From the NCBI GenBank assembly GCA_947306755.1, contig CAMZHI010000010.1, positions 1-36,251 of the forward strand: a DNA stretch of 36,251 nt, given 5' to 3'. A program made the position numbers and the translations under genes. The DNA comes from an uncultured Clostridia bacterium. Its GTDB lineage: Bacteria > Bacillota > Clostridia > TANB77 > CAG-508. The notes below the pieces were generated by a model. The model was given only the letters and a program-made list of their open reading frames with translations, made no database searches and was not told the origin of the DNA. This document shows positions 16,328 through 24,624 of this stretch, in pieces. Position 1 is the first letter of the stretch; the number at the start of each line of letters is the position of its first letter.

Positions 16328-17122
16328 ATGGGAGAAGTTATAGTTATCACATCAGGAAAAGGTGGAGTTGGTAAAACAACAACTACAGCAAATTTAGGTT
16401 CAAGCTTAGCTTTAGAGGGGAAAAAAGTGGCACTTATAGATACTGACATTGGACTTCGTAACCTAGATGTTGTTATGGGGCTAGAAAATAGAATAGTATA
16501 TGATATAGTAGATGTAGTTGAAAATAAATGTAAATTAAGACAAGCTCTTATAAAAGACAAAAGATTTAAAGAATTATATTTATTACCAGCAGCTCAAACA
16601 AGAGATAAATCAGCAGTAAATGAAGAACAAATGAAAGAATTAACATCAAAACTAAAAGAGGAATTTGACTATATACTTATAGACTGTCCTGCAGGAATTG
16701 AACAAGGTTTTAAAAACGCAATTGCTGGTGCAGATAGAGCAATTGTAGTATCTACAGCGGAAATTTCTTCAATTAGAGATGCAGACAGAATAATCGGATT
16801 ATTAGAATCATCTGAAATAAAAAATCCTGAATTAGTTATTAATAGAATTAGACCAGATATGGTAAAACGTGGGGAAATGATGGATGTTGATGACATTGTT
16901 GACTTATTATCAATTGATCTTATAGGAGTAGTTCCAGATGATGAATACATAATTACACAAACCAATAAAGGAGAACCAGTTATACAAAACAAAAAAGCTC
17001 CATCAGGAAAAGCTTATCTTGAAATTGCAAAAAGAATATTAGGAGAAGATATAGAAGTTACAATTCCTGGTAGAGAAAAAGGTTTATGGTCTAAAATTAA
17101 AAAGATTTTTAGCAAAAAATAA
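16328..17122 (+). CDS. minD: Septum site-determining ATPase MinD
   Basis: MinD is a deviant-Walker ATPase that cycles between membrane and cytosol and, with MinC, keeps division at mid-cell. The 264-residue protein starts MGEVIVITSGKGGVGKTTTTANLG, with the deviant Walker A KGGVGKTT at 11-18. It then has DTDIGLRNLDVVMGLENR, the switch region DCPAGIEQGF, and an amphipathic C-terminal membrane-targeting helix GLWSKIKKIFSKK. AAAGGATG precedes the ATG. It is the first gene of a minD-minE-rodA operon. No minC lies directly upstream, where the neighbour is on the other strand, so MinC must be encoded elsewhere or be absent. Confidence 0.97.
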   Translation: MGEVIVITSGKGGVGKTTTTANLGSSLALEGKKVALIDTDIGLRNLDVVMGLENRIVYDIVDVVENKCKLRQALIKDKRFKELYLLPAAQTRDKSAVNEEQMKELTSKLKEEFDYILIDCPAGIEQGFKNAIAGADRAIVVSTAEISSIRDADRIIGLLESSEIKNPELVINRIRPDMVKRGEMMDVDDIVDLLSIDLIGVVPDDEYIITQTNKGEPVIQNKKAPSGKAYLEIAKRILGEDIEVTIPGREKGLWSKIKKIFSKK

Positions 17123-17152
17123 GAAATAAACTTAAAAACTGGGGGTAATAAT

Positions 17153-17731
17153 ATGTTTGAAAATTTAATGAATATTTTCAAAAAAAATAAAAAAAGCAAA
17201 TCTTTAAATACAAGCTCAAAGAATACTGCAAAAGAAAGATTACATTTGGTTCTTATGCAGGATAGAGCAAATGTATCTGCAGACTTTTTAGATTTAATGA
17301 GAAAAGAAATAATTGAAGTTATAAAAAAATACATAGATATAGATGAAAAGGCAATGGATGTTAGGCTTACAACTGAAACAAAAGAAGATGGAACACAAGG
17401 AGCACCAGCTCTTTATGCCAATATACCGATTATTAATATAAAAGATGAAACTAGAAAGTTAAGTAAAACAAATCAAGATCACAAAATTGAAATAAAACTT
17501 ACAGATAAATCAGAAGAAAAGAATAATGTAGAAACAGAAGAAAATAATCAAGATAATTCTCAAGAACCTAATGAAATAGAAGATGAAGCAAATAATAGAG
17601 TAGCTGATGAGAATAAAGAAGATTCAGAAAATCCAATTGGTGAAGATATTTTAGATAATATAGATGACAGAAAAACAGATGAAAAATTAAGTCAAGATAA
17701 GGAAGAAGAAGATAATAATAATGAAGAATAG
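17153..17731 (+). CDS. minE: MinE topological specificity factor with a long acidic tail
   Basis: MinE stimulates the MinD ATPase and drives pole-to-pole patterning. The N-terminal 90 or so residues are ordinary MinE: a membrane-binding start (MFENLMNIFKK), the MinD-contact segment AKERLHLVLMQDR, and the topological domain ending in APALYANIPI. Ordinary MinE stops near residue 90. Here about 100 more residues follow, low in complexity and rich in Glu, Asp and Asn with no hydrophobic core. The extension remains in frame to the stop, and that stop overlaps the first bases of rodA. Ribosome site GGGGG is seven bases before the ATG. Confidence 0.93.
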   Translation: MFENLMNIFKKNKKSKSLNTSSKNTAKERLHLVLMQDRANVSADFLDLMRKEIIEVIKKYIDIDEKAMDVRLTTETKEDGTQGAPALYANIPIINIKDETRKLSKTNQDHKIEIKLTDKSEEKNNVETEENNQDNSQEPNEIEDEANNRVADENKEDSENPIGEDILDNIDDRKTDEKLSQDKEEEDNNNEE

Positions 17732-18827
17732 AATATTTAAAAATATGGAATGGTGGATTCTTATCTCAGCAATTTTACTATGTATTGTTGGATTTGTTGC
17801 ATTATATTCTGCTAGTCAGCAATTTGAATTAACTTATTTAAAAAGGCAGATTATTTGGTTTATAATAAGTATAGTTATTATGATAATAACTATGTTTATA
17901 GATTATGAGTTTTTAGGCAAGATTTCACCAGTTTTTTATATAATAGGAATTATATCTTTAATTGCTGTATTGTTTACTAGGTCGATAAATGGAGCAAATA
18001 GCTGGTTTGATATTGGATTTTTCTCATTTCAACCTGCAGAAATTGCTAAAATATCTGTGGTTTTATTTTTAGCATCTGTAATGGTAAAAATACAAGAAAG
18101 AGATAAACAAAATATTAATGTCTTTTGGAAACTATTAATAGTTTTATCAGTTGTAATGGTACCAGTCGGTTTAATAATTCTTCAACCAGATTATGGAACA
18201 GCAGCAGCATATATAGTTGCAACTATTCTAATGTTATTTGTTTCAGGCATAGATAAAAAATATATAATTGTAGCAATAATGCTTGTTGCAATAGCAGCTC
18301 CATTAGCATATAAATTTGTTTTACCACCTCATGCCAAAAAAAGAATAGAAGTATTTTTAAACCCAGAATCAGATCCTAAAGGCTCAGGGTATAATGTGCT
18401 TCAATCTAAAATTGCAATTGGTGCAGGTGAACTTACAGGTATGGGAATTCTTAATGGAAACCAAACTCAAATGGGTTACCTTTCACCTAAAACCACAGAT
18501 TTCATATATTCTGTAATAGGTGAAGAAATGGGGTTTATAATATCAGGTGCAGTAGTTATAATATATGTAACACTTATAACAAGAGCTTTATATGTCGCAA
18601 AAACTGCAAAAGATGATTTGGGTTCATATATTGCTGCAGGAATTAGTGGATTATTCTTATTTCACATGACAGAAAATATAGGAATGACACTTGGTTTACT
18701 TCCAATTACAGGAGTTCCACTATTATTTATAAGCTATGGTGGAAGCTCAATGATAACAAGTTTTATTTGTATAGGTTTATTACTAAATATTAGTGGAAAT
18801 AGGAAGAAAACTATTTTTATTAAATAG
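17721..18827 (+). CDS. rodA: SEDS-family peptidoglycan polymerase RodA
   Basis: This 368-residue polytopic protein with about ten transmembrane segments belongs to the SEDS glycosyltransferases that polymerise lipid II. Diagnostic blocks are SFQPAEIAKIS, LQPDYGTA (with the conserved Asp), SKIAIGAGELTGMGILNGNQTQMGYLSPKTTDFIYSVIGEEMGF and SYGGSSMI. Location behind minDE is common for RodA in Clostridia. FtsW cannot be strictly excluded, but the Q-T-Q...TDFIYSV form favours RodA. Its ATG lies inside the end of minE (11-base overlap), implying translational coupling. Confidence 0.93.
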   Translation: MKNRIFKNMEWWILISAILLCIVGFVALYSASQQFELTYLKRQIIWFIISIVIMIITMFIDYEFLGKISPVFYIIGIISLIAVLFTRSINGANSWFDIGFFSFQPAEIAKISVVLFLASVMVKIQERDKQNINVFWKLLIVLSVVMVPVGLIILQPDYGTAAAYIVATILMLFVSGIDKKYIIVAIMLVAIAAPLAYKFVLPPHAKKRIEVFLNPESDPKGSGYNVLQSKIAIGAGELTGMGILNGNQTQMGYLSPKTTDFIYSVIGEEMGFIISGAVVIIYVTLITRALYVAKTAKDDLGSYIAAGISGLFLFHMTENIGMTLGLLPITGVPLLFISYGGSSMITSFICIGLLLNISGNRKKTIFIK

Positions 18828-18845
18828 AATTTAGATGTTAGAAAT

Positions 18846-18871
18846 GTAGGGGCGATTTTAATCGCCCGCAA
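18846..18871 (+). repeat. REP-like palindrome with 5' GTAG, copy 2
   Basis: GTAG (18846-18849) is followed by the 18-bp palindrome GGGCGATTTTAATCGCCC (18850-18867) and GCAA. A GTAG tetranucleotide before a GC-rich palindrome is the known design of REP elements mobilised by RAYT (TnpA-REP) transposases. The core is shared with 131-154 on the other strand. Confidence 0.75.
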
Positions 18872-18941
18872 TAATATCCATCCACACATCTTTATAAAAT
18901 GTTAAACAGTATTTTAATAGAGATAAAGATAGGAGCAGGAA

Positions 18942-19910
18942 ATGTATCTAAAAGAACTACAAATAGGAAACGTAAAATTAAAAAATAACATATTACTTGC
19001 TCCAATGGCGGGAATTACAGATTTGCCATTTAGATTGATTACAAGACAATATGGTGCAAGTTATGCATGTACAGAAATGGTAAGTGCAAAAGCAATATTT
19101 TATAATGACGAAAAAACAAAAAAACTTATGAATTCTGAAGGAGAGCCAAAGCCTATTGCTATTCAATTATTTGGGTCAGATATAGAAGCAATTAGTTATG
19201 CCACAAGATATGTATCTGATCTAGCAGATATTATAGATATAAATATGGGATGTCCAGCTCCTAAAGTTACAAAAAATGGAGAAGGTAGTAAAATATTGAT
19301 GGATTTAGAATTAGCTGAAAATATTATGAAATCAGTTGTAAAAAATTCAAAAGTACCAGTTACTATTAAAATAAGAAAAGGATGGGATAATGACCATATA
19401 GTTGCTTTAGAAATTGCAAAAATTGCAGAAAGTGTGGGAATATCTGCAATAACAATTCATGGAAGAACAAGATCTGAATTCTATTCAGGAAAAGCAGATT
19501 GGGATATTTTAAAAAAAGTTAAAGAATCAGTTAAAATACCTGTTATAGGAAATGGAGATATAGTAGATGAAAACACAGCAAAAGAAATGTTTGAAAAAAC
19601 AGGAGTAGATGGTATAATGATAGGTAGAGCTTCACTTGGAAATCCTTGGATTTTTCAAAGAATAATTCATTATTTAGAAACAGGAGAAAGATTGCCAGAT
19701 GTTACTAATCAAGAAAAGTTAGAAATTATAAAAAAACATTTAAGTCTACTTATTAAAGAAAAAGGAGAAACAGTTGCAATTAAAGAATTTAGAAAACATA
19801 TTTCTGCATATACAAAGAACATGCCAAATTCTAGTATTTTTAGAGTGAAAATTAATACTTTAGAAACTAAAAAAGAAGTAGAAGAAGAAATTAACAAATA
19901 TTTTTCATAA
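18942..19910 (+). CDS. dusB: tRNA-dihydrouridine synthase
   Basis: This 322-residue FMN enzyme reduces uridine to dihydrouridine in the tRNA D-loop. The TIM-barrel blocks are all present: LAPMAGITDLPFR, CTEMVSAKA, QLFGSD, INMGCPAPKVTKNGEGS (catalytic cysteine in MGCP), VTIKIRKGWD, ITIHGRTR, IPVIGNGDI, and DGIMIGRASLGNPWIF (phosphate-binding). A small helical C-terminal tRNA-binding domain follows. It is the DusB/YacF/NifR3 subfamily by size and sequence. AGGAGC lies nine bases before the ATG. Confidence 0.96.
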   Translation: MYLKELQIGNVKLKNNILLAPMAGITDLPFRLITRQYGASYACTEMVSAKAIFYNDEKTKKLMNSEGEPKPIAIQLFGSDIEAISYATRYVSDLADIIDINMGCPAPKVTKNGEGSKILMDLELAENIMKSVVKNSKVPVTIKIRKGWDNDHIVALEIAKIAESVGISAITIHGRTRSEFYSGKADWDILKKVKESVKIPVIGNGDIVDENTAKEMFEKTGVDGIMIGRASLGNPWIFQRIIHYLETGERLPDVTNQEKLEIIKKHLSLLIKEKGETVAIKEFRKHISAYTKNMPNSSIFRVKINTLETKKEVEEEINKYFS

Positions 19911-19967
19911 TAAAAGTAAAATTGAAAATATGATTTATTTGAATAATGATTCTATAGGAGGATGAAT

Positions 19968-20504
19968 ATGAATTTGTATGTAGTTAGGCATGGAGAAGTT
20001 CCATCAAATTTAAGTGATATAATTTGTAAAAGAACAGATGAAAAGCTTACGCCCAAAGGAATTGAACAAGCACAAAAAATCGGAAAAGAATTAGCTGAAA
20101 CGAAGTTTGATGTTGTATTTTCATCTCCTGTTGAAAGAGCAACCGAAACAACAGAATATGTTGCACCAAATGCAAATATTATTTATGATTCAAGACTTAC
20201 AGAAAGAGGATTAGGAAGTTTAGTAGGAAAAAAGTGGAATGAAATAAATAAAAATATATGGAATTCTACTGAAACTGAAACTACTCCAGAAGGTGCGGAA
20301 ACATTACTATCAGGATTAAACAGAACTAAAGACTTTTTAGATGATATACAAGAAAAATATAAAGGAAAAAATGTATTAGTAGTAACACATAATTTTGTGA
20401 GTAAATGTATATGGGCATTAGAAGAAAACATAACAGACAAAAATCAATTAATGAATTATGTTCATCCAAATGGGGAAATAAAAAAGTATATTAATACAGA
20501 CTAA
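19968..20504 (+). CDS. Histidine phosphatase family protein
   Basis: This 178-residue protein belongs to the phosphoglycerate-mutase-like superfamily. The catalytic RHGE is at residues 7-10, followed by LTPKGIEQAQKIGKEL, then FSSPVERATETTEYV (second arginine), ERGLGSLVGK (acidic residue) and the second catalytic histidine in VVTHNFVSK. It is a phosphatase rather than a mutase by size. The substrate is not determinable. Two in-frame ATGs exist. I choose 19968 because AGGAGG sits six bases upstream, whereas the one at 19962 touches it. Confidence 0.9.
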   Translation: MNLYVVRHGEVPSNLSDIICKRTDEKLTPKGIEQAQKIGKELAETKFDVVFSSPVERATETTEYVAPNANIIYDSRLTERGLGSLVGKKWNEINKNIWNSTETETTPEGAETLLSGLNRTKDFLDDIQEKYKGKNVLVVTHNFVSKCIWALEENITDKNQLMNYVHPNGEIKKYINTD

Positions 20505-20561
20505 AGATAAATATGAGAATAAAAATACAAATCCTATAATTGATTAGAAAGCAGGTTTTAA

Positions 20562-21221
20562 ATGGATTATGAAAAGTATATACAATCAGAATCTGAATAT
20601 AAAAGCATAAAAACATTAAAATGGGAATTTAGAGAATTTAATCCTGATAAAGACCAAATTTCTATGCTTAAACTTATTTTTATCCTACCAAATGGAGAGT
20701 GTCTTTTGATGCCATATGATGAGAATGATGAAAGAGAAGGACCCCACGATAGTCAATATAATCACATAGCATATATTGCTAAAGCAATAGATTTGATTTT
20801 AAAAAAACTAGATATAAATAAAGAAAATTTTGTAAGGACAAAAATTGAAAAATTTGATACTGATGAACTAATAGCAGCTATTTTAACCCTGAATATTTCT
20901 TTATTTTATGAAATGGGAAACAATTTTTCAGGAGAAAAACCTGAACGATATGCAGTTTTTATGAAACAAAAAAAGTTTACAGAAAAACAGGAAAAAAAGT
21001 TGTTAAATTTAGAAAAACCACTTAAACGTGAAAAGTATGAAATTTCTATTAATATTTTAAGCTCAGATGAAATACGCAGTAAAGATAAGGATATAAGATA
21101 TTATTATATTTGTGAAAAGGATCCTATAAAATATATTTGCTATAAATGTAAAGGAATTGAAGCTTTTGATGTAGATGTATTTTATGAAATAATAAATGTT
21201 TCAAGAGAACTAGATTTGTAG
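20562..21221 (+). CDS. Protein of unknown function
   Basis: A 219-residue soluble protein I do not recognise. It is rich in Lys, Glu and aromatic residues. Features are a beta-rich first third (LKLIFILPNGECLLMPYDENDE), a helical middle (IAYIAKAIDLILKKLDI) and a C-terminal part with YYYICEKDPIKYICYKCKG. The last contains C-x-x-C (CYKC) plus two further cysteines but no complete zinc finger. AGCAGG precedes the ATG. It ends 17 bases before aspS and may be cotranscribed with it. Confidence 0.75.
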   Translation: MDYEKYIQSESEYKSIKTLKWEFREFNPDKDQISMLKLIFILPNGECLLMPYDENDEREGPHDSQYNHIAYIAKAIDLILKKLDINKENFVRTKIEKFDTDELIAAILTLNISLFYEMGNNFSGEKPERYAVFMKQKKFTEKQEKKLLNLEKPLKREKYEISINILSSDEIRSKDKDIRYYYICEKDPIKYICYKCKGIEAFDVDVFYEIINVSRELDL

Positions 21222-21238
21222 TAGAAAGAGAGGAAAAA

Positions 21239-22984
21239 ATGTATAGAACAAAAAATTTAGGAGAACTTAGAATTGAAAATGTTGGAGAAGAAGTTGAGCT
21301 TAGTGGGTGGATTCAAAAAATCAGAAACCTAGGTGGAATGATTTTTATTGACCTAAGAGATGAAGATGGAATAACACAAGTAGTAGTAAATGATGAAGAA
21401 TTACAGTTACAAGCAAAAGAGCTAGTTAAAGAAAGTTGTATACACATAAATGGAAAAGTTGTGGAAAGATCAAGTAAAAATCCCAACATGCCAACAGGAG
21501 ATATAGAAGTTGTTGCAAACAAAATTGAAGTTTTAGGAAAATGTAAGCCAGAGCTTCCATTTGAAATTAATTCTGAAATAGAAACAAAAGAAGATTTAAG
21601 GCTTGAATACAGATTTCTAGATTTAAGAAATGAAAAACTACATAATAGTATTTTATTTAGAGCAAAAGTTTTAAAATATTTAAGAGATAAAATGGAAGAA
21701 CTTGGATTTCCAGAAATTCAAACACCTATACTGGCAAATTCATCTCCAGAAGGAGCAAGGGATTACCTAGTGCCAAGTAGATTAAATCCAGGAGAATTCT
21801 ATGCACTACCACAAGCTCCTCAGCAATTTAAACAATTATTGATGGTATCTGGATTTAACAAATATTTTCAAATAGCACCATGCTTCCGTGATGAAGATCC
21901 TAGAGCTGATAGAGCACCAGGGGAATTCTACCAATTAGATTTTGAGATGGCGTTTGCCACACTAGATGATGTTTTAGGTATAGTTGAAAAAATTGTTGTA
22001 GATACATTTAAACATTTTACAGATTGGAAGGTGGATGAAGCACCATTTATTAGAATTCCATATAAAGAAGCAATGGAAAAATACGGAATAGATAAACCAG
22101 ATTTAAGAAATCCTTTAATTATTCAAGATGCAACAGCTCTTTTTGAAAATACAGAATTTAACGCATTTAAAGATAAAACTATAAAAATAATTGTTGTGCC
22201 AAATGGAGCTGAACAAGGTAGAAAATTCTTTGATAAAATGGCAGATTTTGCAACATCAGAAGAAGTTGGTGCAAAAGGATTAGCATGGACTAAAATAAAT
22301 ACAGAAAAACAAGTTGAAGGTGGAATTGCAAAATTTATAACAGATGACATTAAAGAAAAACTAATTAGTGACTTTGGTGCTAAAGAAAATTCAAGTATTT
22401 TCTTTATTGCAGATGAATTCAAAACTGCACAAAAAATTGCAGGATTAGTTAGAATAGAACTTGGAAAAAGATTAGACTTAATTGAAAAAAATGTATATAA
22501 ATTCTGTTTTGTAGTAGACTTTCCAATGTATGAATTAACAGATGAAGGTACAATTGATTTTGGACACAATCCTTTTTCAATGCCACATGGTGGATTGGAG
22601 GCATTAAATACAAAAGATCCATTAGATATAGTTGCATATCAATTTGACTGGGTATGTAATGGCTTAGAGATGGCATCAGGAGCTGTTAGAAACCATGACC
22701 CAGAAATAATGATAAAGGCATTTGAAATAGCTGGTTATACAAAAGAGGATGTTGAAACACGTTTTGGAGCATTATTTAATGCATTTCAATATGGAACACC
22801 ACCACATGCAGGAGCTGCACCTGGAATAGATAGAATGATAATGCTGTTAGAAGATTCTCAAAACATAAGAGAAGTAATAGCATTTCCAAAAAATAAAAAG
22901 GCAAGAGATCTTCTTATGAGAGCACCATCTAAGGTATCAGAAGAACAACTAAAAGATGTTCATATCAAATTAGATTTAGAATAG
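21239..22984 (+). CDS. aspS: Aspartyl-tRNA synthetase (bacterial type)
   Basis: This class IIb synthetase of 581 residues charges tRNA-Asp. The order is: an N-terminal OB-fold anticodon-binding domain (VELSGWIQKIRNLGGMIFIDLRD), motif 1 near 130-165 (EYRFLDLR and the following helix), GARDYLVPSR, motif 2 FRDEDPRADRAPGEFYQLDFEM near 217-237, the bacterial GAD insertion domain (about 290-415), and motif 3 GAAPGIDRM near 525-533. Length and the GAD domain identify the bacterial form, not the archaeal type. Whether it is Asn-discriminating cannot be judged here. GAGAGG is upstream of the ATG. Confidence 0.97.
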   Translation: MYRTKNLGELRIENVGEEVELSGWIQKIRNLGGMIFIDLRDEDGITQVVVNDEELQLQAKELVKESCIHINGKVVERSSKNPNMPTGDIEVVANKIEVLGKCKPELPFEINSEIETKEDLRLEYRFLDLRNEKLHNSILFRAKVLKYLRDKMEELGFPEIQTPILANSSPEGARDYLVPSRLNPGEFYALPQAPQQFKQLLMVSGFNKYFQIAPCFRDEDPRADRAPGEFYQLDFEMAFATLDDVLGIVEKIVVDTFKHFTDWKVDEAPFIRIPYKEAMEKYGIDKPDLRNPLIIQDATALFENTEFNAFKDKTIKIIVVPNGAEQGRKFFDKMADFATSEEVGAKGLAWTKINTEKQVEGGIAKFITDDIKEKLISDFGAKENSSIFFIADEFKTAQKIAGLVRIELGKRLDLIEKNVYKFCFVVDFPMYELTDEGTIDFGHNPFSMPHGGLEALNTKDPLDIVAYQFDWVCNGLEMASGAVRNHDPEIMIKAFEIAGYTKEDVETRFGALFNAFQYGTPPHAGAAPGIDRMIMLLEDSQNIREVIAFPKNKKARDLLMRAPSKVSEEQLKDVHIKLDLE

Positions 22985-22998
22985 AAAGGTAAAGAAAC

Positions 22999-23670
22999 AT
23001 GGGAAAATTATTTGTAATAGATGGAACTGATGGAAGCGGAAAACAAACTCAATTTACAAAATTACAAGAGAGACTAACAAAAGATGGAATTAAATATAAA
23101 ACTGTAAGTTTTCCAAACTATGATAGTCCAAGTTCATCACTAGTTAAAATGTATTTATCAGGTGAATTTGGAAGTAATGCAAAAGATGTAAGCCCTTATA
23201 TAGCTTCAACATTTTATGCAGTAGATAGGTATGCTACATTTAAAACAGGATATAAAGAATATTATGATAATGGTGGAATTATATTGGCAGATAGATATAC
23301 TACTGCAAATATGGTTCATCAAGCTGGAAAAATATATGATAAAGCTGAAAGAAAAAAATTTTTAGATTGGCTTTGGGATTACGAATTCAACCTATATGGA
23401 TTACCTATTCCTACAGAAGTTTTTTTCTTAAATATGCCAGTAGAAAAAGCAATGGAGCTTATGAAAAATAGGAAAAATAAATTCACAAAACAACAAGCAA
23501 AAGATATACATGAAAGAGATAAAAATCACTTAATTGATGCACATTCTGCAGCATGTGATGTTGCAAAAGAGTATAATTGGTATGAAATTAATTGTGTAAA
23601 AGATGATAAAATAAGGACAATAGAAGATATACATGAAGAAATATATGCAGAGATAAGGAAACATATATGA
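22999..23670 (+). CDS. tmk: Thymidylate kinase
   Basis: dTMP kinase phosphorylates dTMP to dTDP for DNA synthesis. In this 223-residue protein the P-loop is GTDGSGKQT at residues 9-17, followed by YDSPSSSLVKMYLSGEFG, the substrate-binding ADRYTTANMVHQ block and a LID-like stretch MKNRKNKFTKQQAKDIHERD. This is the variant Tmk lineage (GTDGSGKQTQ rather than EGxDGAGKTT) seen in Clostridia. It follows aspS by 14 bases, so the two are probably cotranscribed. It is the last protein gene before a 950-base non-coding stretch. Confidence 0.93.
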   Translation: MGKLFVIDGTDGSGKQTQFTKLQERLTKDGIKYKTVSFPNYDSPSSSLVKMYLSGEFGSNAKDVSPYIASTFYAVDRYATFKTGYKEYYDNGGIILADRYTTANMVHQAGKIYDKAERKKFLDWLWDYEFNLYGLPIPTEVFFLNMPVEKAMELMKNRKNKFTKQQAKDIHERDKNHLIDAHSAACDVAKEYNWYEINCVKDDKIRTIEDIHEEIYAEIRKHI

Positions 23671-23731
23671 AGTCAGAGGTCAGAAGTCAGAGGTAAGAGG
23701 TAGAACTTCCAACATCCGAATTCTTACCTCC
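23671..23731. repeat. Short tandem GTCAGAGGT repeats ending in a hairpin
   Basis: Directly after the tmk stop come degenerate 7-9 base repeats (AGTCAGAGGTCAGAAGTCAGAGGTAAGAGGT type). The end of this run, GAGGTAAGA, pairs perfectly with TCTTACCTC about 30 bases later. It is not coding. It may act as a weak terminator for tmk or be a remnant of a mobile element. Confidence 0.55.
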
Positions 23732-23771
23732 AATCTCATTTTGTGTTACAATTTACAGCTAAATTATTATT

Positions 23772-23972
23772 GTAGAGTAGCAACAGCGGCATTGTATATC
23801 TTTTTTCGTGCTTTAGTCGAGAAAACCAGAAATAAGATTTTGTACGCATATAAAATGCTACAAAATCTAAATTCTGCCATAACTCTCCTCTACGTCAAGT
23901 CTATCATCTTACGATGATGACTTTCCTAGAGTATAGAAAAAAGCATATACAATGCACAGCAAAGTTGCGACT
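23772..23972 (+). repeat. Hairpin repeat family A, long copy
   Basis: It begins GTAGAGTAGCAAC and ends AAAGTTGCGAC. The outer stem is GCAAC/GTTGC. The second stem CATTGTATAT...TTTTTTC pairs with GAAAAAAGCATATACAATG. In place of the short loop of the copy at 34467 there is an insertion of about 115 bases carrying two more hairpins: AGATTTTGTA/TACAAAATCT (with an inner GCAT/ATGC), and AAGTC-ATCATC/GATGAT-GACTT closed by CTCTA/TAGAG. Confidence 0.75.
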
Positions 23973-24034
23973 TTAATATAGCTGTGAATAGTAACCATTT
24001 TGTAGTAAAACAATGAAAATTATTCTAAATACAT

Positions 24035-24063
24035 TTGCATTTTATGAAATAATAATATATAAT
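24035..24063 (+). promoter_or_regulatory. Promoter of the probable OLE RNA
   Basis: TTGCAT (24035-24040), a 17-nt spacer and a consensus TATAAT (24058-24063). Transcription would start at about 24070. Confidence 0.75.
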
Positions 24064-24069
24064 ATATAG

Positions 24070-24576
24070 TGATGGTGCATTATTCTAGTCGTACTTTTTT
24101 ATTACGAGGGTGGGGCTAAAAATCCACTAAAGGGCATATAAATTTGGGCTTCTTGTTTGTGCGCGAAATGCCAGTTTTGTGTGTGAGTAGGGAGTAAGAT
24201 TTAAGGGTAAGGTGTAGTGGCATATGCTGGATTCCCTTATCTCGCTGAAACTTAAGATAAATCTTTAAGTAAAACTTATGATGAGTGCCAAGACACGAAA
24301 TGCATAGAGTAGCCTGTCTTGAGTGAAGGTATTGGGATTATGTTAAACTATATGAAATTGCCTTTGCAAAAAAGACTAGTAATAAATAAAAGTGCGTTAA
24401 GGAAAACTTCTAGAATGTTTGCTTTGTCAAAAGGCAAGAAAACATAAGGATTAAGGTACGGATTTAAGTGGCGATCTGGTGTCTAATACTAACCTTAGAT
24501 GTTTTCTTTAAACGGAAACGGCTATATAGCAATATATAGTAGAAAACAGAGAAATTCAACCAGACCTAAACCGTAA
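24070..24576 (+). ncRNA. Probable OLE (ornate large extremophilic) RNA
   Basis: A 500-base stretch without open frames is far less AT-rich and repetitive than other intergenic DNA here, and it is full of pairings. They include TCGTA/TACGA near the 5' end, GGCAT/ATGCC, AGATTTAAGGG with CCCTTA...TAAATCT (24197-24207 with 24234-24264), and CAAGACA/TGTCTTG (24289-24321). A nested 3' domain consists of TACGG-TTTA/TAAACCGTA (24457/24575), TCTGGT/ACCAGA, TGTTTTCT/AGAAAACA, and CTATATA-GCAA-TATATAG with a GNRA-type tetraloop (24522-24539). Its own strong promoter and the DUF21-like membrane protein directly downstream match the known OLE RNA-OapA arrangement. In Bacillus halodurans OLE forms a membrane ribonucleoprotein linked to stress tolerance. 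I could not compare it with the Rfam model. RNase P and tmRNA signatures are absent. Confidence 0.68.
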
Positions 24577-24624
24577 AATTTACTTATGTTTTTACCATCT
24601 TAATCTTATTTATGGAGTATAAAA

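Noticed and set aside
24070..24576. RNase P RNA, tmRNA or another standard large RNA
   Set aside because: The universally conserved RNase P segments and the tmRNA tRNA-like ends with a tag reading frame are not visible. OLE fits the neighbour gene better.
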